The notes under the pieces: generated by a model
Told to the model about the DNA's origin: nothing
Seen by the model: the letters and a program-made list of their open reading frames with translations, nothing else
Database searches by the model: none
Made by a program: the position numbers and the translations under genes
Source: Nocardia sp. NBC_01327
GTDB taxonomy: Bacteria > Actinomycetota > Actinomycetes > Mycobacteriales > Mycobacteriaceae
Direction: 5' to 3'
Assembly (NCBI RefSeq): GCF_035958815.1
Contig: NZ_CP108383.1
Coordinates: 7,502,001-7,566,000, forward strand
Length of the DNA stretch: 64,000 nt
In this document: positions 5,897 through 15,309 of the stretch, in pieces
Layout: each line of letters begins with the position of its first letter
How positions within the stretch are numbered: position 1 is the stretch's first letter

Positions 5897-8791
5897 TTGA
5901 CCGACCTGATGCACCCGATTTCTTCGCCGAGTCCCACAAACGGCCCGGCACGCAACCTCCCGGCAGGGGGCCGGGTTCGAGTGATTCGCGAGGGGGTGGC
6001 GTCATACCTGCCGGACATCGATCCGGAAGAAACCAGCGAGTGGCTCGACTCCTTCGACGAAATGCTCGAACGAGAAGGCCCCGGCCGCGCGCGGTACCTG
6101 ATGCTGCGGATGCTGGAGCGCGCCGGCGAACGCCATGTCGCCATCCCGGCGCTCACCTCCACCGACTACGTCAACACCATCCCCACCGAGAACGAACCCT
6201 GGTTCCCGGGCGATGAGGAGACCGAGCGCCGCTACCGCGCCTACATCCGCTGGAACGCCGCGGTCATGGTGCACCGCGCGCAGCGGCCCGGAGTCGGTGT
6301 GGGTGGCCATATTTCGACCTACGCGTCGTCATCCGCCCTGTACGAGGTGGGTTTCAACCACTTCTTCCGCGGCAAGGATCATGTGGGCGGTGGCGACCAG
6401 GTCTACATCCAGGGTCACGCCTCCCCCGGCATCTACGCACGCGCGTATCTCGAAGGCCGCCTGACCGAAGACCAGATGGACGGGTTCCGCCAGGAGTACT
6501 CCCACGGCGGCCCGGGCAAGGGCCTCTCGTCCTACCCGCACCCGCGGCTCATGCCGGACTTCTGGGAATTCCCCACGGTCTCCATGGGTTTGGGCCCGAT
6601 GAACGCGATCTACCAGGCGCGCTTCAACCACTACCTGAACGATCGCGGCATCAAGGACACCTCCGATCAGCACGTGTGGGCGTTCCTCGGCGACGGCGAG
6701 ATGGACGAGCCGGAATCGCGCGGCCTGATCCAGGTCGCCGCGAACGAGGGCCTGGACAATCTGACCTTCGTCATCAATGCCAATCTGCAGCGCCTGGACG
6801 GCCCGGTGCGCGGCAACGGCAAGATCATCCAGGAACTGGAGTCGTTCTTCCGCGGCGCCGGCTGGAACGTCATCAAGGTGGTCTGGGGCCGCGAGTGGGA
6901 CTCGCTGCTGCAGGCCGATCGCGACGGCGCTCTGGTCAACCTGATGAACTCCACGCCCGACGGCGACTACCAGACGTACAAGGCCAATGACGGCGCGTAC
7001 GTGCGCGAGCACTTCTTCGGCCGCGATCCGCGGACCAAGGAGCTGGTGAAGGGCCTGTCGGACAACGACATCTGGAACCTCAAGCGCGGCGGCCACGACT
7101 ACCGCAAGATCTACGCGGCCTACGCGGCGGCCATGGCGCACAAGGGACAGCCGACGGTCATCATCGCCAAGACCATCAAGGGCTACGGCCTGGGCAAGCA
7201 CTTCGAAGCCCGCAATGCCACGCACCAGATGAAGAAGATGACCCTGGACGACCTCAAGGCCTTCCGCGATGTGCAGCGCATTCCGATCAGCGATGCCGAT
7301 CTCGAGAAGAACCCCTACCTGCCCCCGTACTACCACCCCGGCATGGATGCGCCGGAGATCCAGTACATGATGGGCCGGCGCGCGAACCTGGGCGGTTTCG
7401 TCCCCGAACGACGTACTGCAGCAAAGCCTCTGCAACTTCCGGGCGATGAGGCCTACCGCAGCGTCCGCAAGGGCTCGGGCAAGCAGAGCATCGCGACCAC
7501 GATGGCCTTCGTGCGCCTCATGAAGGACCTGTTGCGGGACAAGGAAATCGGCAAGCGCATCGTGCCGATCATTCCGGACGAGGCCCGTACCTTCGGTATG
7601 GACTCGTGGTTCCCTTCGTTGAAGATCTACAACCGCAACGGTCAGTTGTACACATCGGTCGACGCCGAGTTGATGCTTGCCTACAAAGAGTCGGCCACCG
7701 GGCAGATCCTGCACGAGGGCATCAACGAGGCCGGTTCCACCGCATCCTTCACCGCGGTGGGCACCTCGTACTCGACGCACGGCGAGCCGATGATCCCGCT
7801 CTACATCTTCTATTCGATGTTCGGATTCCAGCGCACCGGTGACGGTCTCTGGGCCGCGGCGGATCAGATGGCACGTGGATTCGTGCTCGGAGCTACCGCC
7901 GGGCGAACCACACTGACCGGTGAGGGCCTGCAGCACAACGACGGTCACTCACTGCTGCTGGCGTCCACCAATCCGGCGTGTGTCCCCTACGATCCGGCGT
8001 TCGCGTTCGAAATCGCCCACATCGTGCGGGACGGCCTGCGCCGCATGTACGGCGGCGGCGTCGGCACCACCGGTTATCAGGAGGCCCTGCCGGGCACCGA
8101 TCCCGAGGCGCATTCGGTGCACCACGAGTTCGGCGGCGAGGACATCTTCTACTACATCACCCTCTACAACGAGCCCCAGCAACAGCCGACCGAGCCGGAG
8201 AACCTCGATGTGGAGGGCCTGCTCAAGGGCATCTACCTCTACAAGCGCGGCGGCGAGGGCCAGGTGCGCGCGCAGATCCTGGTGGCGGGCGTGACCATGC
8301 CCGACGGTCTGCTCGCACAGCAGATGCTGGCCGACGAGTGGGGTGTGCAGGCGGACGTGTGGTCGGTGACCTCCTGGGGTGAGCTCCGAAAGGACGCTCT
8401 CGCCAAGGAGATCGCCAAGCTGCACCACCCGGATGTCGACCCGGGCCTGCCGTACGTGACCAAGGCGCTCGGCACGGCGGGACCGGCTTCCGGCCCGTTC
8501 GTGGCCGCCTCGGACTGGATGCGTGCGGTGCCGGATCAGATCCGCCAGTGGGTTCCGGGCACGTTCATCTCGCTCGGCACCGACGGTTTCGGATTCTCCG
8601 ACACGCGTCCGGCGGCGCGCCGCGTTTTCAATGTCGATGCGGCGTCCATCGTGGTCGCGGCACTCGCCGGTCTGGCCGAAGCCGGAACGATCGACCAGGC
8701 CAAGCTGGTCGAGGCCGCCGCCCGCTACCGCATCGACGACGTGAACGCCGCGCCGAAGGCGGCACCCGGTACCGAAGGTGGCGACGCATAA
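5897..8791 (+). CDS. aceE: Pyruvate dehydrogenase E1 component, homodimeric type
   Basis: Thiamin-diphosphate enzyme that decarboxylates pyruvate and passes the acetyl group to the E2 lipoyl domain. The TTG at 5897 (MTDLMHP) has GAGGAG eight bases upstream and yields 964 residues, close to the M. tuberculosis enzyme; the frame is open back to 5777 but those extra residues are not family-like. Recognisable segments are VIREGVASYLPDIDPEETSE, GHISTYASSSALYEVGFNHF, the ThDP-binding GDGEMDEPESRG followed by NLQRLDG, DEARTFGMDSWFPSLK and the transketolase C-terminal region. Relative to M. tuberculosis there is an insertion with GGGVGTTGYQEALPGTDP near residue 725. It is followed after 15 bases by the mabR-like regulator. 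Confidence 0.95.
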   Translation: MTDLMHPISSPSPTNGPARNLPAGGRVRVIREGVASYLPDIDPEETSEWLDSFDEMLEREGPGRARYLMLRMLERAGERHVAIPALTSTDYVNTIPTENEPWFPGDEETERRYRAYIRWNAAVMVHRAQRPGVGVGGHISTYASSSALYEVGFNHFFRGKDHVGGGDQVYIQGHASPGIYARAYLEGRLTEDQMDGFRQEYSHGGPGKGLSSYPHPRLMPDFWEFPTVSMGLGPMNAIYQARFNHYLNDRGIKDTSDQHVWAFLGDGEMDEPESRGLIQVAANEGLDNLTFVINANLQRLDGPVRGNGKIIQELESFFRGAGWNVIKVVWGREWDSLLQADRDGALVNLMNSTPDGDYQTYKANDGAYVREHFFGRDPRTKELVKGLSDNDIWNLKRGGHDYRKIYAAYAAAMAHKGQPTVIIAKTIKGYGLGKHFEARNATHQMKKMTLDDLKAFRDVQRIPISDADLEKNPYLPPYYHPGMDAPEIQYMMGRRANLGGFVPERRTAAKPLQLPGDEAYRSVRKGSGKQSIATTMAFVRLMKDLLRDKEIGKRIVPIIPDEARTFGMDSWFPSLKIYNRNGQLYTSVDAELMLAYKESATGQILHEGINEAGSTASFTAVGTSYSTHGEPMIPLYIFYSMFGFQRTGDGLWAAADQMARGFVLGATAGRTTLTGEGLQHNDGHSLLLASTNPACVPYDPAFAFEIAHIVRDGLRRMYGGGVGTTGYQEALPGTDPEAHSVHHEFGGEDIFYYITLYNEPQQQPTEPENLDVEGLLKGIYLYKRGGEGQVRAQILVAGVTMPDGLLAQQMLADEWGVQADVWSVTSWGELRKDALAKEIAKLHHPDVDPGLPYVTKALGTAGPASGPFVAASDWMRAVPDQIRQWVPGTFISLGTDGFGFSDTRPAARRVFNVDAASIVVAALAGLAEAGTIDQAKLVEAAARYRIDDVNAAPKAAPGTEGGDA

Positions 8792-8806
8792 CGCACCATA
8801 AGCACT

Positions 8807-10135
8807 GTGGAACGTAAACCGCCGAGGCCGCGCCGGATCAACGAAGGCTCCTCAGAACACGAGGTCTACCTTCCCACCGGCGCGCTCTCGCCGAATCGGC
8901 AGACGCGCGACCCACTACCGGACACCCTGCTCAAGCGGGTGAAGCAGTTCTCGGGTCGCCTGTCCACCGAGGCGGTCTCCTCGATGCAGGAGCGGTTGCC
9001 GTTCTTCGCCAATCTGGATGCCGCCCAACGGGCCGGTGTCCAGATGCTGGTGCAGACGGCGGTGGTCAACTTCCTGGAGTGGCTGCAGGATCCGGAGAGC
9101 GACATCAGGTTCAGTCTCGATGCGTTCCAAGTGATTCCGGACGATCTGGCGCGGCGGCTGACGCTGCGCCAGACCGTCGACATGGTCCGCGTGGCCATGG
9201 AGTTCTTCGAACAGTGGCTGCCGGCGCTGGCGCGCAACGACCGGCAGCTGGTGGCGCTCACCGAGGCGGTGCTGCGATACGGGCGTGAGCTCGGTTTCGC
9301 GGCCGCCTCGGTGTACGCCAGCGCCGCCGAATCCCGTGGCGCCTGGGATACCCGGCTGGAGGCCCTGGTCGTCGACGCCGTGGTGCGCGGCGATACGGGT
9401 CCCGAAATGCTTTCGCGCGCGGCGACTCTCAATTGGGATGCCAGCGCGCCCGCCACCGTGCTGATCGGCACTCCCCCGAAAGATCAAGTGGCGGTGGTGG
9501 GTTCGGTGCACTCGGTGGCAGCCCGGCACGGCCGCAACGCACTTGCGGTGGTGCAGGGTTCCCGCCTGGTGATGGTCGTCAGCGGCCATCTCGGCGACAC
9601 CCTGTATCCCTCGCCGTTCCTGGCCGATCTCCTCAGCGAGGCCTTCTCCGACGGTCCCGTGGTGATCGGCCCGACCACCCGCACCCTCGGTGTCGCACAC
9701 ATCAGTTCGGTGGAGGCGATGGCCGGAATGGAGGCGGTGGTGGGCTGGCGCAGCGCGCCACGCCCGGTGCACGCGACCGAATTGCTGCCCGAACGAGCAC
9801 TGCTCGGAGATCGTGCGGCGGTAACCGCCCTCAACGAATTGCTTGTGCTACCGTTGGCCGCTGCTGCGGGCGAGCTGTCCAATACGTTGGAGGCTTACCT
9901 GGACTGCGGCGGAGCCGTCGAGACCTGTGCGCGGCAACTGTACGTTCATCCAAACACCGTCCGGTATCGGTTGAAGCGCATCGCCGACATCACGGGCCGG
10001 GATCCGATGAATCCGCGCGATGCCTACGTGTTACGAATCGCCTCCACTATAGGAAGGCTGACTCGAACACGTAACGAATCGCCCACTTCAGCCCCAGATG
10101 TTGCGTCCGTCACAGATCCTAAGGACGGGCTGTAA
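8807..10135 (+). CDS. mabR: PucR/CdaR-type regulator of the FAS-II cluster (MabR-like)
   Basis: 442 residues from a GTG. The C-terminal 60 residues hold the HTH_30 domain (AYLDCGGAVETCARQLYVHP, then NTVRYRLKRI) of the PucR family. The central part (GDTGPEMLSRAATLNWDASA, PATVLIGTPP) resembles the GGDEF-like sensor region of this family. M. tuberculosis Rv2242 (MabR) lies in the same place, between aceE and fabD, and controls the mycolic-acid FAS-II operon in response to long-chain acyl-CoA. The same role is inferred here from position and from the inverted repeat at 10176-10198. The gene follows aceE by 15 bases, so it is probably cotranscribed with it. Confidence 0.9.
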   Translation: MERKPPRPRRINEGSSEHEVYLPTGALSPNRQTRDPLPDTLLKRVKQFSGRLSTEAVSSMQERLPFFANLDAAQRAGVQMLVQTAVVNFLEWLQDPESDIRFSLDAFQVIPDDLARRLTLRQTVDMVRVAMEFFEQWLPALARNDRQLVALTEAVLRYGRELGFAAASVYASAAESRGAWDTRLEALVVDAVVRGDTGPEMLSRAATLNWDASAPATVLIGTPPKDQVAVVGSVHSVAARHGRNALAVVQGSRLVMVVSGHLGDTLYPSPFLADLLSEAFSDGPVVIGPTTRTLGVAHISSVEAMAGMEAVVGWRSAPRPVHATELLPERALLGDRAAVTALNELLVLPLAAAAGELSNTLEAYLDCGGAVETCARQLYVHPNTVRYRLKRIADITGRDPMNPRDAYVLRIASTIGRLTRTRNESPTSAPDVASVTDPKDGL

Positions 10136-10175
10136 CGCAATTCGCGAACCGGACGATCGGCTCGACTCACTTGCC

Positions 10176-10198
10176 CTTTTGTGGACACCTCACAAAAG
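10176..10198 (+). promoter_or_regulatory. Inverted repeat before fabD, candidate MabR operator
   Basis: A perfect repeat with arms CTTTTGTG and CACAAAAG separated by seven bases lies 66 bases upstream of the fabD start. TTTTGT/ACAAAA half-sites are what I recall for MabR in mycobacteria. A second small repeat (GTGAG at 10231-10235, CTCAC at 10242-10246) lies nearer the start. The site implies a separate promoter for fabD-acpM-kasA. Confidence 0.65.
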
Positions 10199-10263
10199 AC
10201 CCCCCAAAGCTTCATTCGCGCCGACATCTCGTGAGAGCGCCCTCACAGTGTTGTCTTAGAGGC

Positions 10264-11178
10264 GTGATCGCGTTGCTTGCCCCAGGACAGGGGTCTCAGA
10301 CACCCGGCATGCTCACCCCTTGGCTCGAACTGCCCGGCGCGGCTGATCGAATCGCGTTGTGGTCGAAGGCCTCGGGACTGGACCTGCTGAGGTTGGGTAC
10401 CACCGCTACGGCCGAGGAGATCACCGATACGTCGGTGACCCAGCCTCTGGTCGTGGCGGCCGCACTGCTGGCGTTCGCGGAAATCCCCCGGGATGCACTC
10501 CCCGCGGATACCATCGTCGCCGGACACTCGGTCGGTGAACTTGCCGCCGCCGCCATCGCCGGAGTCATCTCCGCTGATGACGCGGTTGCTCTGGCTGCTC
10601 TCCGTGGCGCGGAGATGGCCAAGGCATGTGCACTCGAGCCGACCGGTATGTCGGCGGTGCTCGGCGGTGACGAAGCCGCCGTGCTCGCCCGGCTCGACGA
10701 ACTCGGCCTGATCCCGGCCAACCGCAACGCGGTCGGCCAGATCGTGGCGGCGGGTAGGCTGGACGCGCTCGCGGAACTCGCGAGCAACCCGCCCGAAAAG
10801 GCTCGGGTCCGAGCCCTTCCGGTCGCCGGCGCCTTCCACACCGCGTTCATGGCACCTGCCCAGGACGCGGTGGCGGAGGCCATCGCCAGGATCGCTCCCA
10901 GTGAGCCGATCCGGGTGTTGCTGTCGAACTTCGACGGTAAGCCGGTCACCTCCGGCCAGGATGCGGTAGACAAGCTTGCTGCCCAGGTCACCCGGCCCGT
11001 GCGCTGGGACCTGTGCACCGAATCCATCCGTACGGCGGGAGTTTCCGCAGTGGCAGAGTTGCCACCGGCGGGAACCTTGGTCGGCATTGCCAAGCGGGAG
11101 CTCAAGGGCACCCCGAATCTGGCGCTGAAGACCCCCGCTGACATCCCCGCGCTGGCCGAACTCACCACCACGGGCTAG
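10264..11178 (+). CDS. fabD: Malonyl-CoA:ACP transacylase
   Basis: Transfers malonyl groups from CoA to AcpM to feed FAS-II elongation. The GTG at 10264 gives MIALLAPGQGSQTPGML, the typical FabD start, and 304 residues; the longer open frame from 10171 overlaps the operator region and is not used. The catalytic serine is S89 in VAGHSVGE, with the partner histidine in AFHTAFM. No clear ribosome-binding site precedes the GTG. The oxyanion-loop GQGSQ is at residues 9-13. First gene of the fabD-acpM-kasA set. Confidence 0.95.
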   Translation: MIALLAPGQGSQTPGMLTPWLELPGAADRIALWSKASGLDLLRLGTTATAEEITDTSVTQPLVVAAALLAFAEIPRDALPADTIVAGHSVGELAAAAIAGVISADDAVALAALRGAEMAKACALEPTGMSAVLGGDEAAVLARLDELGLIPANRNAVGQIVAAGRLDALAELASNPPEKARVRALPVAGAFHTAFMAPAQDAVAEAIARIAPSEPIRVLLSNFDGKPVTSGQDAVDKLAAQVTRPVRWDLCTESIRTAGVSAVAELPPAGTLVGIAKRELKGTPNLALKTPADIPALAELTTTG

Positions 11179-11293
11179 CTTGACTCGCGGTCCTGCTTCG
11201 TCAACGGCGACGGGCACGGTGACTTTTCAGTGACCGGACCGCAAGCACCAAAAATCCCAACCATCGACATGAATTAAGAAGGGAGCCACCACA

Positions 11294-11593
11294 GTGGCCG
11301 CTCTGACCCAGGAACAGATCGTCGAAGAGCTCGGCAAGATCATCGAAGAGGTGACCGGTATCGAGCCCTCCGAGGTGACCATCGAGAAGTCCTTCGTCGA
11401 CGACCTGGACATCGACTCGCTGTCGATGGTCGAGATCGCCGTTCAGACCGAGGACAAGTACGGCGTCAAGATCCCGGACGAGGATCTGGCGAGCCTGAAG
11501 ACCGTCGGCGACGCGGTGTCGTACATCCAGAAGCTCGAGGCCGAGAACGCTGAGGCCGCCGAAGCCATGAAGTCCAAGTTCGGAAACGAGTAG
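11294..11593 (+). CDS. acpM: Meromycolate extension acyl carrier protein
   Basis: 99 residues from a GTG with a GAAGGGAG site. The phosphopantetheine attachment site is S42 in DLDIDSLSMVE. Beyond the normal ACP fold there is a C-terminal tail of about 20 residues (KLEAENAEAAEAMKSKFGNE), a feature of mycobacterial AcpM compared with the shorter ACPs of other bacteria. It carries growing acyl chains between FabD, KasA and the reductases. Ten bases separate it from kasA, so the two are cotranscribed. Confidence 0.96.
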   Translation: MAALTQEQIVEELGKIIEEVTGIEPSEVTIEKSFVDDLDIDSLSMVEIAVQTEDKYGVKIPDEDLASLKTVGDAVSYIQKLEAENAEAAEAMKSKFGNE

Positions 11594-11602
11594 GACCGAC
11601 CT

Positions 11603-12853
11603 GTGACCACTCCTTCCACCTTGAATGGGAACTTCCCCAACGTCGTCGTCACCAGCATGGCGGCGACCACGTCGATCGCTGGTGACGTCGATGCGACGTG
11701 GAAGGGCCTCCTCAACGGCGAGAGCGGCATCGACGTTCTCGAAGACGATTTCATCGCGGAGTACGACCTTCCGGTTCGCATCGGCGGACATCTGAAGGTC
11801 GCGCCGGACACGCTGCTCACTCGGGTCGAGTGCCGGCGGATGGCTTACGTCGAGCAGCTCGCGACCGTTCTCGGTCGCGAGGTGTGGAAGAACGCCGGTT
11901 CTCCGGAGGTCGACCCGCTGCGTCTGGGTGTCGCTATCGGCACCGGTCTCGGCGGCGGCGACGCGCTCATCGATTCGGTCGACAAGCTGAAGAACGGTGG
12001 CTATCGCAAGATTTCGCCGCTGGCTGTTCAGATGGTCATGCCGAACGGTCCGTCGGCGGTTGTCGGTCTCGAGCTCAAGGCCCGGGCAGGAGTGATCACT
12101 CCGGTCTCGGCGTGTTCGTCGGGTTCCGAGGCAATCGCCAATGCGTGGCGCATGATCGTCATGGGTGACGCGGATATCGTTGTCACCGGTGGCGTCGAGG
12201 GCTTCATCGATGCGGTGCCGATCGCGGCATTCTCGATGATGCGCGCGATGAGCACCCGCAACGACGATCCGAAGGGCGCCTCGCGTCCCTTCGACAAGGA
12301 TCGTGACGGCTTCGTCTTCGGCGAAGCGGGCGCGCTCATGGTCATCGAGACCGAGGAGCACGCCAAGGCTCGTGGCGCCACGATCCACGCCCGATTGCTG
12401 GGCGCGGGTATCACTTCCGATGGTTTCCACCTGGTCGCTCCCGATCCCACGGGTGACGGTGCGGCGCGTGCGATGACACGGGCGATGCAGACTGCCGGTC
12501 TGACCAAGCAGGACATCACCCACATCAACGCCCATGCGACTGCCACCCCTATCGGTGACGCCGCGGAAGCGAACGCGATCCTCAAGGCCGTGGGCAACCA
12601 CGCCTCGATCTACGCACCGAAGTCCGCCCTGGGCCACTCGATCGGCGCCGTCGGCGCGCTCGAGTCGGTACTCACGGTTCTGGCGATTCGGGACGGCATC
12701 GTCCCCCCGACGCTGAACCTGGAGAACCAGGATCCGGAGATCGACCTTGATGTCGTGCACGGCGAGGCTCGCCGTCAGGACATCCAGTACGCGATCAACA
12801 ACTCGTTCGGTTTCGGTGGGCACAATGTCGCGCTCGCCTTCGGCCGGTACTGA
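11603..12853 (+). CDS. kasA: Beta-ketoacyl-ACP synthase, KasA type
   Basis: 416 residues from a GTG. It condenses acyl-AcpM with malonyl-AcpM. The catalytic triad falls at exactly the numbers known for M. tuberculosis KasA: C171 (SACSSGSEA), H311 (INAHATATP) and H345 (LGHSIGAVG). The C-terminus NNSFGFGGHNVAL is also standard. In M. tuberculosis a second synthase, kasB, follows; here it is absent and the next gene is accD6, after a 182-base gap with a strong hairpin. One synthase may therefore do both steps, or kasB lies elsewhere. Confidence 0.96.
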   Translation: MTTPSTLNGNFPNVVVTSMAATTSIAGDVDATWKGLLNGESGIDVLEDDFIAEYDLPVRIGGHLKVAPDTLLTRVECRRMAYVEQLATVLGREVWKNAGSPEVDPLRLGVAIGTGLGGGDALIDSVDKLKNGGYRKISPLAVQMVMPNGPSAVVGLELKARAGVITPVSACSSGSEAIANAWRMIVMGDADIVVTGGVEGFIDAVPIAAFSMMRAMSTRNDDPKGASRPFDKDRDGFVFGEAGALMVIETEEHAKARGATIHARLLGAGITSDGFHLVAPDPTGDGAARAMTRAMQTAGLTKQDITHINAHATATPIGDAAEANAILKAVGNHASIYAPKSALGHSIGAVGALESVLTVLAIRDGIVPPTLNLENQDPEIDLDVVHGEARRQDIQYAINNSFGFGGHNVALAFGRY

Positions 12854-12908
12854 CGCACTGCTGAACTAGTAACAGGTTCACCATCAGCGCCGGTTTGTAA
12901 GACAGGTG

Positions 12909-12976
12909 GTCCCGGCGGGGACTCGGATCGAGAACCCGCACCCCTCTGGGTTCTCTCGATGAATCCCCGCCGGGAC
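12909..12976 (+). other. Long two-part hairpin between kasA and accD6
   Basis: A perfect 13-bp outer stem (12909-12921 with 12964-12976) encloses an inner stem (ATCGAGAACCC with GGGTTCTCTCGAT, one bulge) and a loop at 12938-12947. No T run follows. It may be a terminator or attenuator that sets accD6 expression apart from kasA, or a structured leader of accD6. The rest of the gap contains a ribosome-binding site (AAGGAGAG) for accD6. Confidence 0.7.
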
Positions 12977-13035
12977 TTCGACATTGGCAGCCGCTCTCTA
13001 GCGACCGCACTTCCTTAATCCAAGGAGAGTTTGCG

Positions 13036-14466
13036 ATGACCATCATGGCTCCCGCGCACGCGGATACCGTGACCGATCCCCGTGACCCGCTGGGTCGGTT
13101 GCAGCGTTTCTTCGATCCCGGAACCGTCCTACCGCTGCACCCCCGCGACAAGTCCGGCGTGCTCGCCGCGATCGGTGAGGTCGACGGCGTTCGCACCGTC
13201 GCCTACTGCTCCGACGCGACCGTCATGGGCGGCGCCATGGGTGTCGACGGCTGCAAGCACATCGTCGATGCGATCGATACCGCGATCGACTCCAAGACTC
13301 CTGTTGTCGGCATCTGGCATTCGGGCGGCGCCCGGCTCGCCGAAGGTGTCGAAGCGCTGCACGCGGTCGGCCTGGTCTTCGAGGCCATGGTCCGCGCGTC
13401 CGGCCTGGTCCCGCAGATCTCCGTGGTGCTCGGCTTCGCCGCCGGTGGCGCCGCCTACGGTCCTGCCCTGACCGATATCGTGATCATGGCCCCCGAGGGC
13501 CGTATCTTCGTCACCGGCCCCGATGTGGTCCGCAGCGTCACCGGTGAGAACGTGGATATGGCGACCCTGGGCGGGCCGGTCACCCACGGCAAGAAGTCCG
13601 GTGTCTGCCACATCGTCGCCAATGACGAGGCCGATGCGCTGCACCGCGGCCGTCGCCTGGTCTCCATGTTCGCCGAGCAGGGCGAGTTCGATCTCGTCGC
13701 TGCCGCGCATGGCGATGTGGACCTGAAGGCCATGCTGCCGGCTTCGGCCAAGCGCGCCTACGACGTGAAGCCGATCGTCAACGAGCTGCTCGACAATGTC
13801 GACGGCGAAAGCACTTTCGAGGAGATGCAGGGCGGTTACGCCCGCAGCATCGTCACCGGTCTGGGTCGCCTCGGCGGCCGCACGGTCGGCGTGCTGGCCA
13901 ACAACCCGATTCGCATGGGTGGCTGCCTGAACTCCGAAAGTGCCGAGAAGGCAGCGCGTTTCGTGCGCCTGTGCAATTCCTTCGGCATCCCGCTGGTGGT
14001 CATCACCGATGTGCCCGGCTACCTGCCCGGCGTCAGCATGGAGTGGGAGGGTGTGGTGCGCCGCGGCGCGAAGCTGCTGCACGCCTTCGCCGAAGCCCGC
14101 GTCCCGCGTGTCACCCTGGTGACCCGGAAGATCTACGGCGGCGCCTACATCGCCATGAACGCCCGCTCGCTGGGCGCCACGGCCGTGTACGCCTGGCCCG
14201 AGTCCGAGGTCGCCGTCATGGGCGCCAAGGCCGCGGTCGGCATCCTCCACAAGAAGGCCATCGCGGCCGCCCCGGAGGAAGAGCGCGAAGCCCTGATCGA
14301 GCGCCTCACCGTCGAGCACGAGCAGATCGCGGGCGGCGTCGAGCGCGCGGTCGCCATCGGCGTGGTGGACGAGATCATCGATCCGGCCAAGACCCGCTCC
14401 ATCGTCGCCGCCGCACTGGCCGCGGCCCCGTCACGGCCGAGTCACCTGAAGAACATTCCGCTGTAA
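13036..14466 (+). CDS. accD6: Acyl-CoA carboxylase beta subunit (carboxyltransferase)
   Basis: 476 residues with an AAGGAGAG site. It transfers carboxyl from biotin to acetyl-/propionyl-CoA to make malonyl-CoA for FAS-I and FAS-II. The two crotonase-like halves are visible: VVGIWHSGGARLAEGVEAL and VLGFAAGGAAYGPALTD in the N-half, and LGRLGGRTVGVLANNP, VITDVPGYLPG and RKIYGGAYIAMN in the C-half. Position after kasA matches M. tuberculosis accD6 (Rv2247). The alpha subunit with biotin (AccA3 type) is not in the window. Transcription seems to end at the hairpin beginning 14 bases after the stop. Confidence 0.95.
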   Translation: MTIMAPAHADTVTDPRDPLGRLQRFFDPGTVLPLHPRDKSGVLAAIGEVDGVRTVAYCSDATVMGGAMGVDGCKHIVDAIDTAIDSKTPVVGIWHSGGARLAEGVEALHAVGLVFEAMVRASGLVPQISVVLGFAAGGAAYGPALTDIVIMAPEGRIFVTGPDVVRSVTGENVDMATLGGPVTHGKKSGVCHIVANDEADALHRGRRLVSMFAEQGEFDLVAAAHGDVDLKAMLPASAKRAYDVKPIVNELLDNVDGESTFEEMQGGYARSIVTGLGRLGGRTVGVLANNPIRMGGCLNSESAEKAARFVRLCNSFGIPLVVITDVPGYLPGVSMEWEGVVRRGAKLLHAFAEARVPRVTLVTRKIYGGAYIAMNARSLGATAVYAWPESEVAVMGAKAAVGILHKKAIAAAPEEEREALIERLTVEHEQIAGGVERAVAIGVVDEIIDPAKTRSIVAAALAAAPSRPSHLKNIPL

Positions 14467-14480
14467 ATCGTTATGCGGCA

Positions 14481-14520
14481 ACAACTGTGGGCGGTCTCCC
14501 CGGAGGCCGCCCACAGTTGT
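14481..14520 (+). terminator. Terminator of the FAS-II/accD6 cluster
   Basis: Perfect 14-bp stem (14481-14494 with 14507-14520) with a 12-base loop, 14 bases after the accD6 stop. It is a clear end to the operon. Confidence 0.8.
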
Positions 14521-14546
14521 CGGTTCCTCCGGCTATCGTGCTTCGT

Positions 14547-15230
14547 ATGCAGGACACCGAAGGCACTGCCGTGCGGCGCAAGCCGGTGGTGGTGACGGGA
14601 TTCCATGAGCCGCAGCCCCTCTCGCTCGCTTGGGAGGAAGGCGAGCGAGCCGTGTGGGCTTCGATCGATCTCGACAATCGGAACTGGCGGATGCCGGGCG
14701 ATTGGCAGAAATCCATCGACAGCGAGCTGAAGTACCCCACACCGAGTGGCATGCGGTTGTCCTACATCCTGGCACTGGCGCCCGACGATATCGCTCTGCC
14801 CTACCTTCGCCGGCCCCCGTCGGTCAGCACTGTGGTCCCCATCCAGCCACTATGCCGCCTGCTGGCCCGTTTCGGCACGGAGGCAATCGATTTCGTGCTC
14901 ACCATCGCGCAGACCAGACGGTCCCTCGTTCCCGCCGTGATGATGCCGATCACCGGATCGGCCATGACCCGGTGGATGGCCAACTGGCTGAACGGCAAGA
15001 CCTATCACGAGTCGGCTCAGGCCTGGTTCGATCGCCATATCGACTGGGCTGCAGCGGATCTCATCTCCACTGCACTCGGCAAACCCGGCCGGGACCGAAG
15101 GTCTGCCGAAACCGCCTTGCGCACACTCGCACTCGTCGACGCCTATCGCGAGCTGATTCTGGCGGCAGCAGTGGATTTCGGACCCGCGGTGGCCGCCCCG
15201 ATCACAGCATTGCTCGCAACGGCCGAGTGA
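14547..15230 (+). CDS. Hypothetical protein, helical, unknown function
   Basis: 227 residues from the ATG at 14547. The frame is open much further upstream, but that part only shadows accD6. There is no signal peptide. The N-terminal 70 residues are mixed (VTGFHEPQPLSLAWEEGERA) and the rest is mostly helix (FGTEAIDFVLTIAQTRRSLV; MTRWMANWLNGKTYHESAQ; DWAAADLISTALGKPGRDR), which suggests HEAT-like or other alpha-helical repeats. I do not recognise the family. It starts just after the accD6 terminator and so is probably independent of it. Confidence 0.6.
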   Translation: MQDTEGTAVRRKPVVVTGFHEPQPLSLAWEEGERAVWASIDLDNRNWRMPGDWQKSIDSELKYPTPSGMRLSYILALAPDDIALPYLRRPPSVSTVVPIQPLCRLLARFGTEAIDFVLTIAQTRRSLVPAVMMPITGSAMTRWMANWLNGKTYHESAQAWFDRHIDWAAADLISTALGKPGRDRRSAETALRTLALVDAYRELILAAAVDFGPAVAAPITALLATAE

Positions 15231-15309
15231 GATCGCCTGCCACAATGCCCAATGTCTTTGTACCGCATGACCATAGGCGTAGAGACGCACGTCGCATAAC
15301 TTAGGAAGT

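Noticed and set aside
13971..14546. Upstream extension of the 14547 gene through accD6 and its terminator
   Set aside because: The extra part is an Arg-rich shadow of accD6 in another frame.
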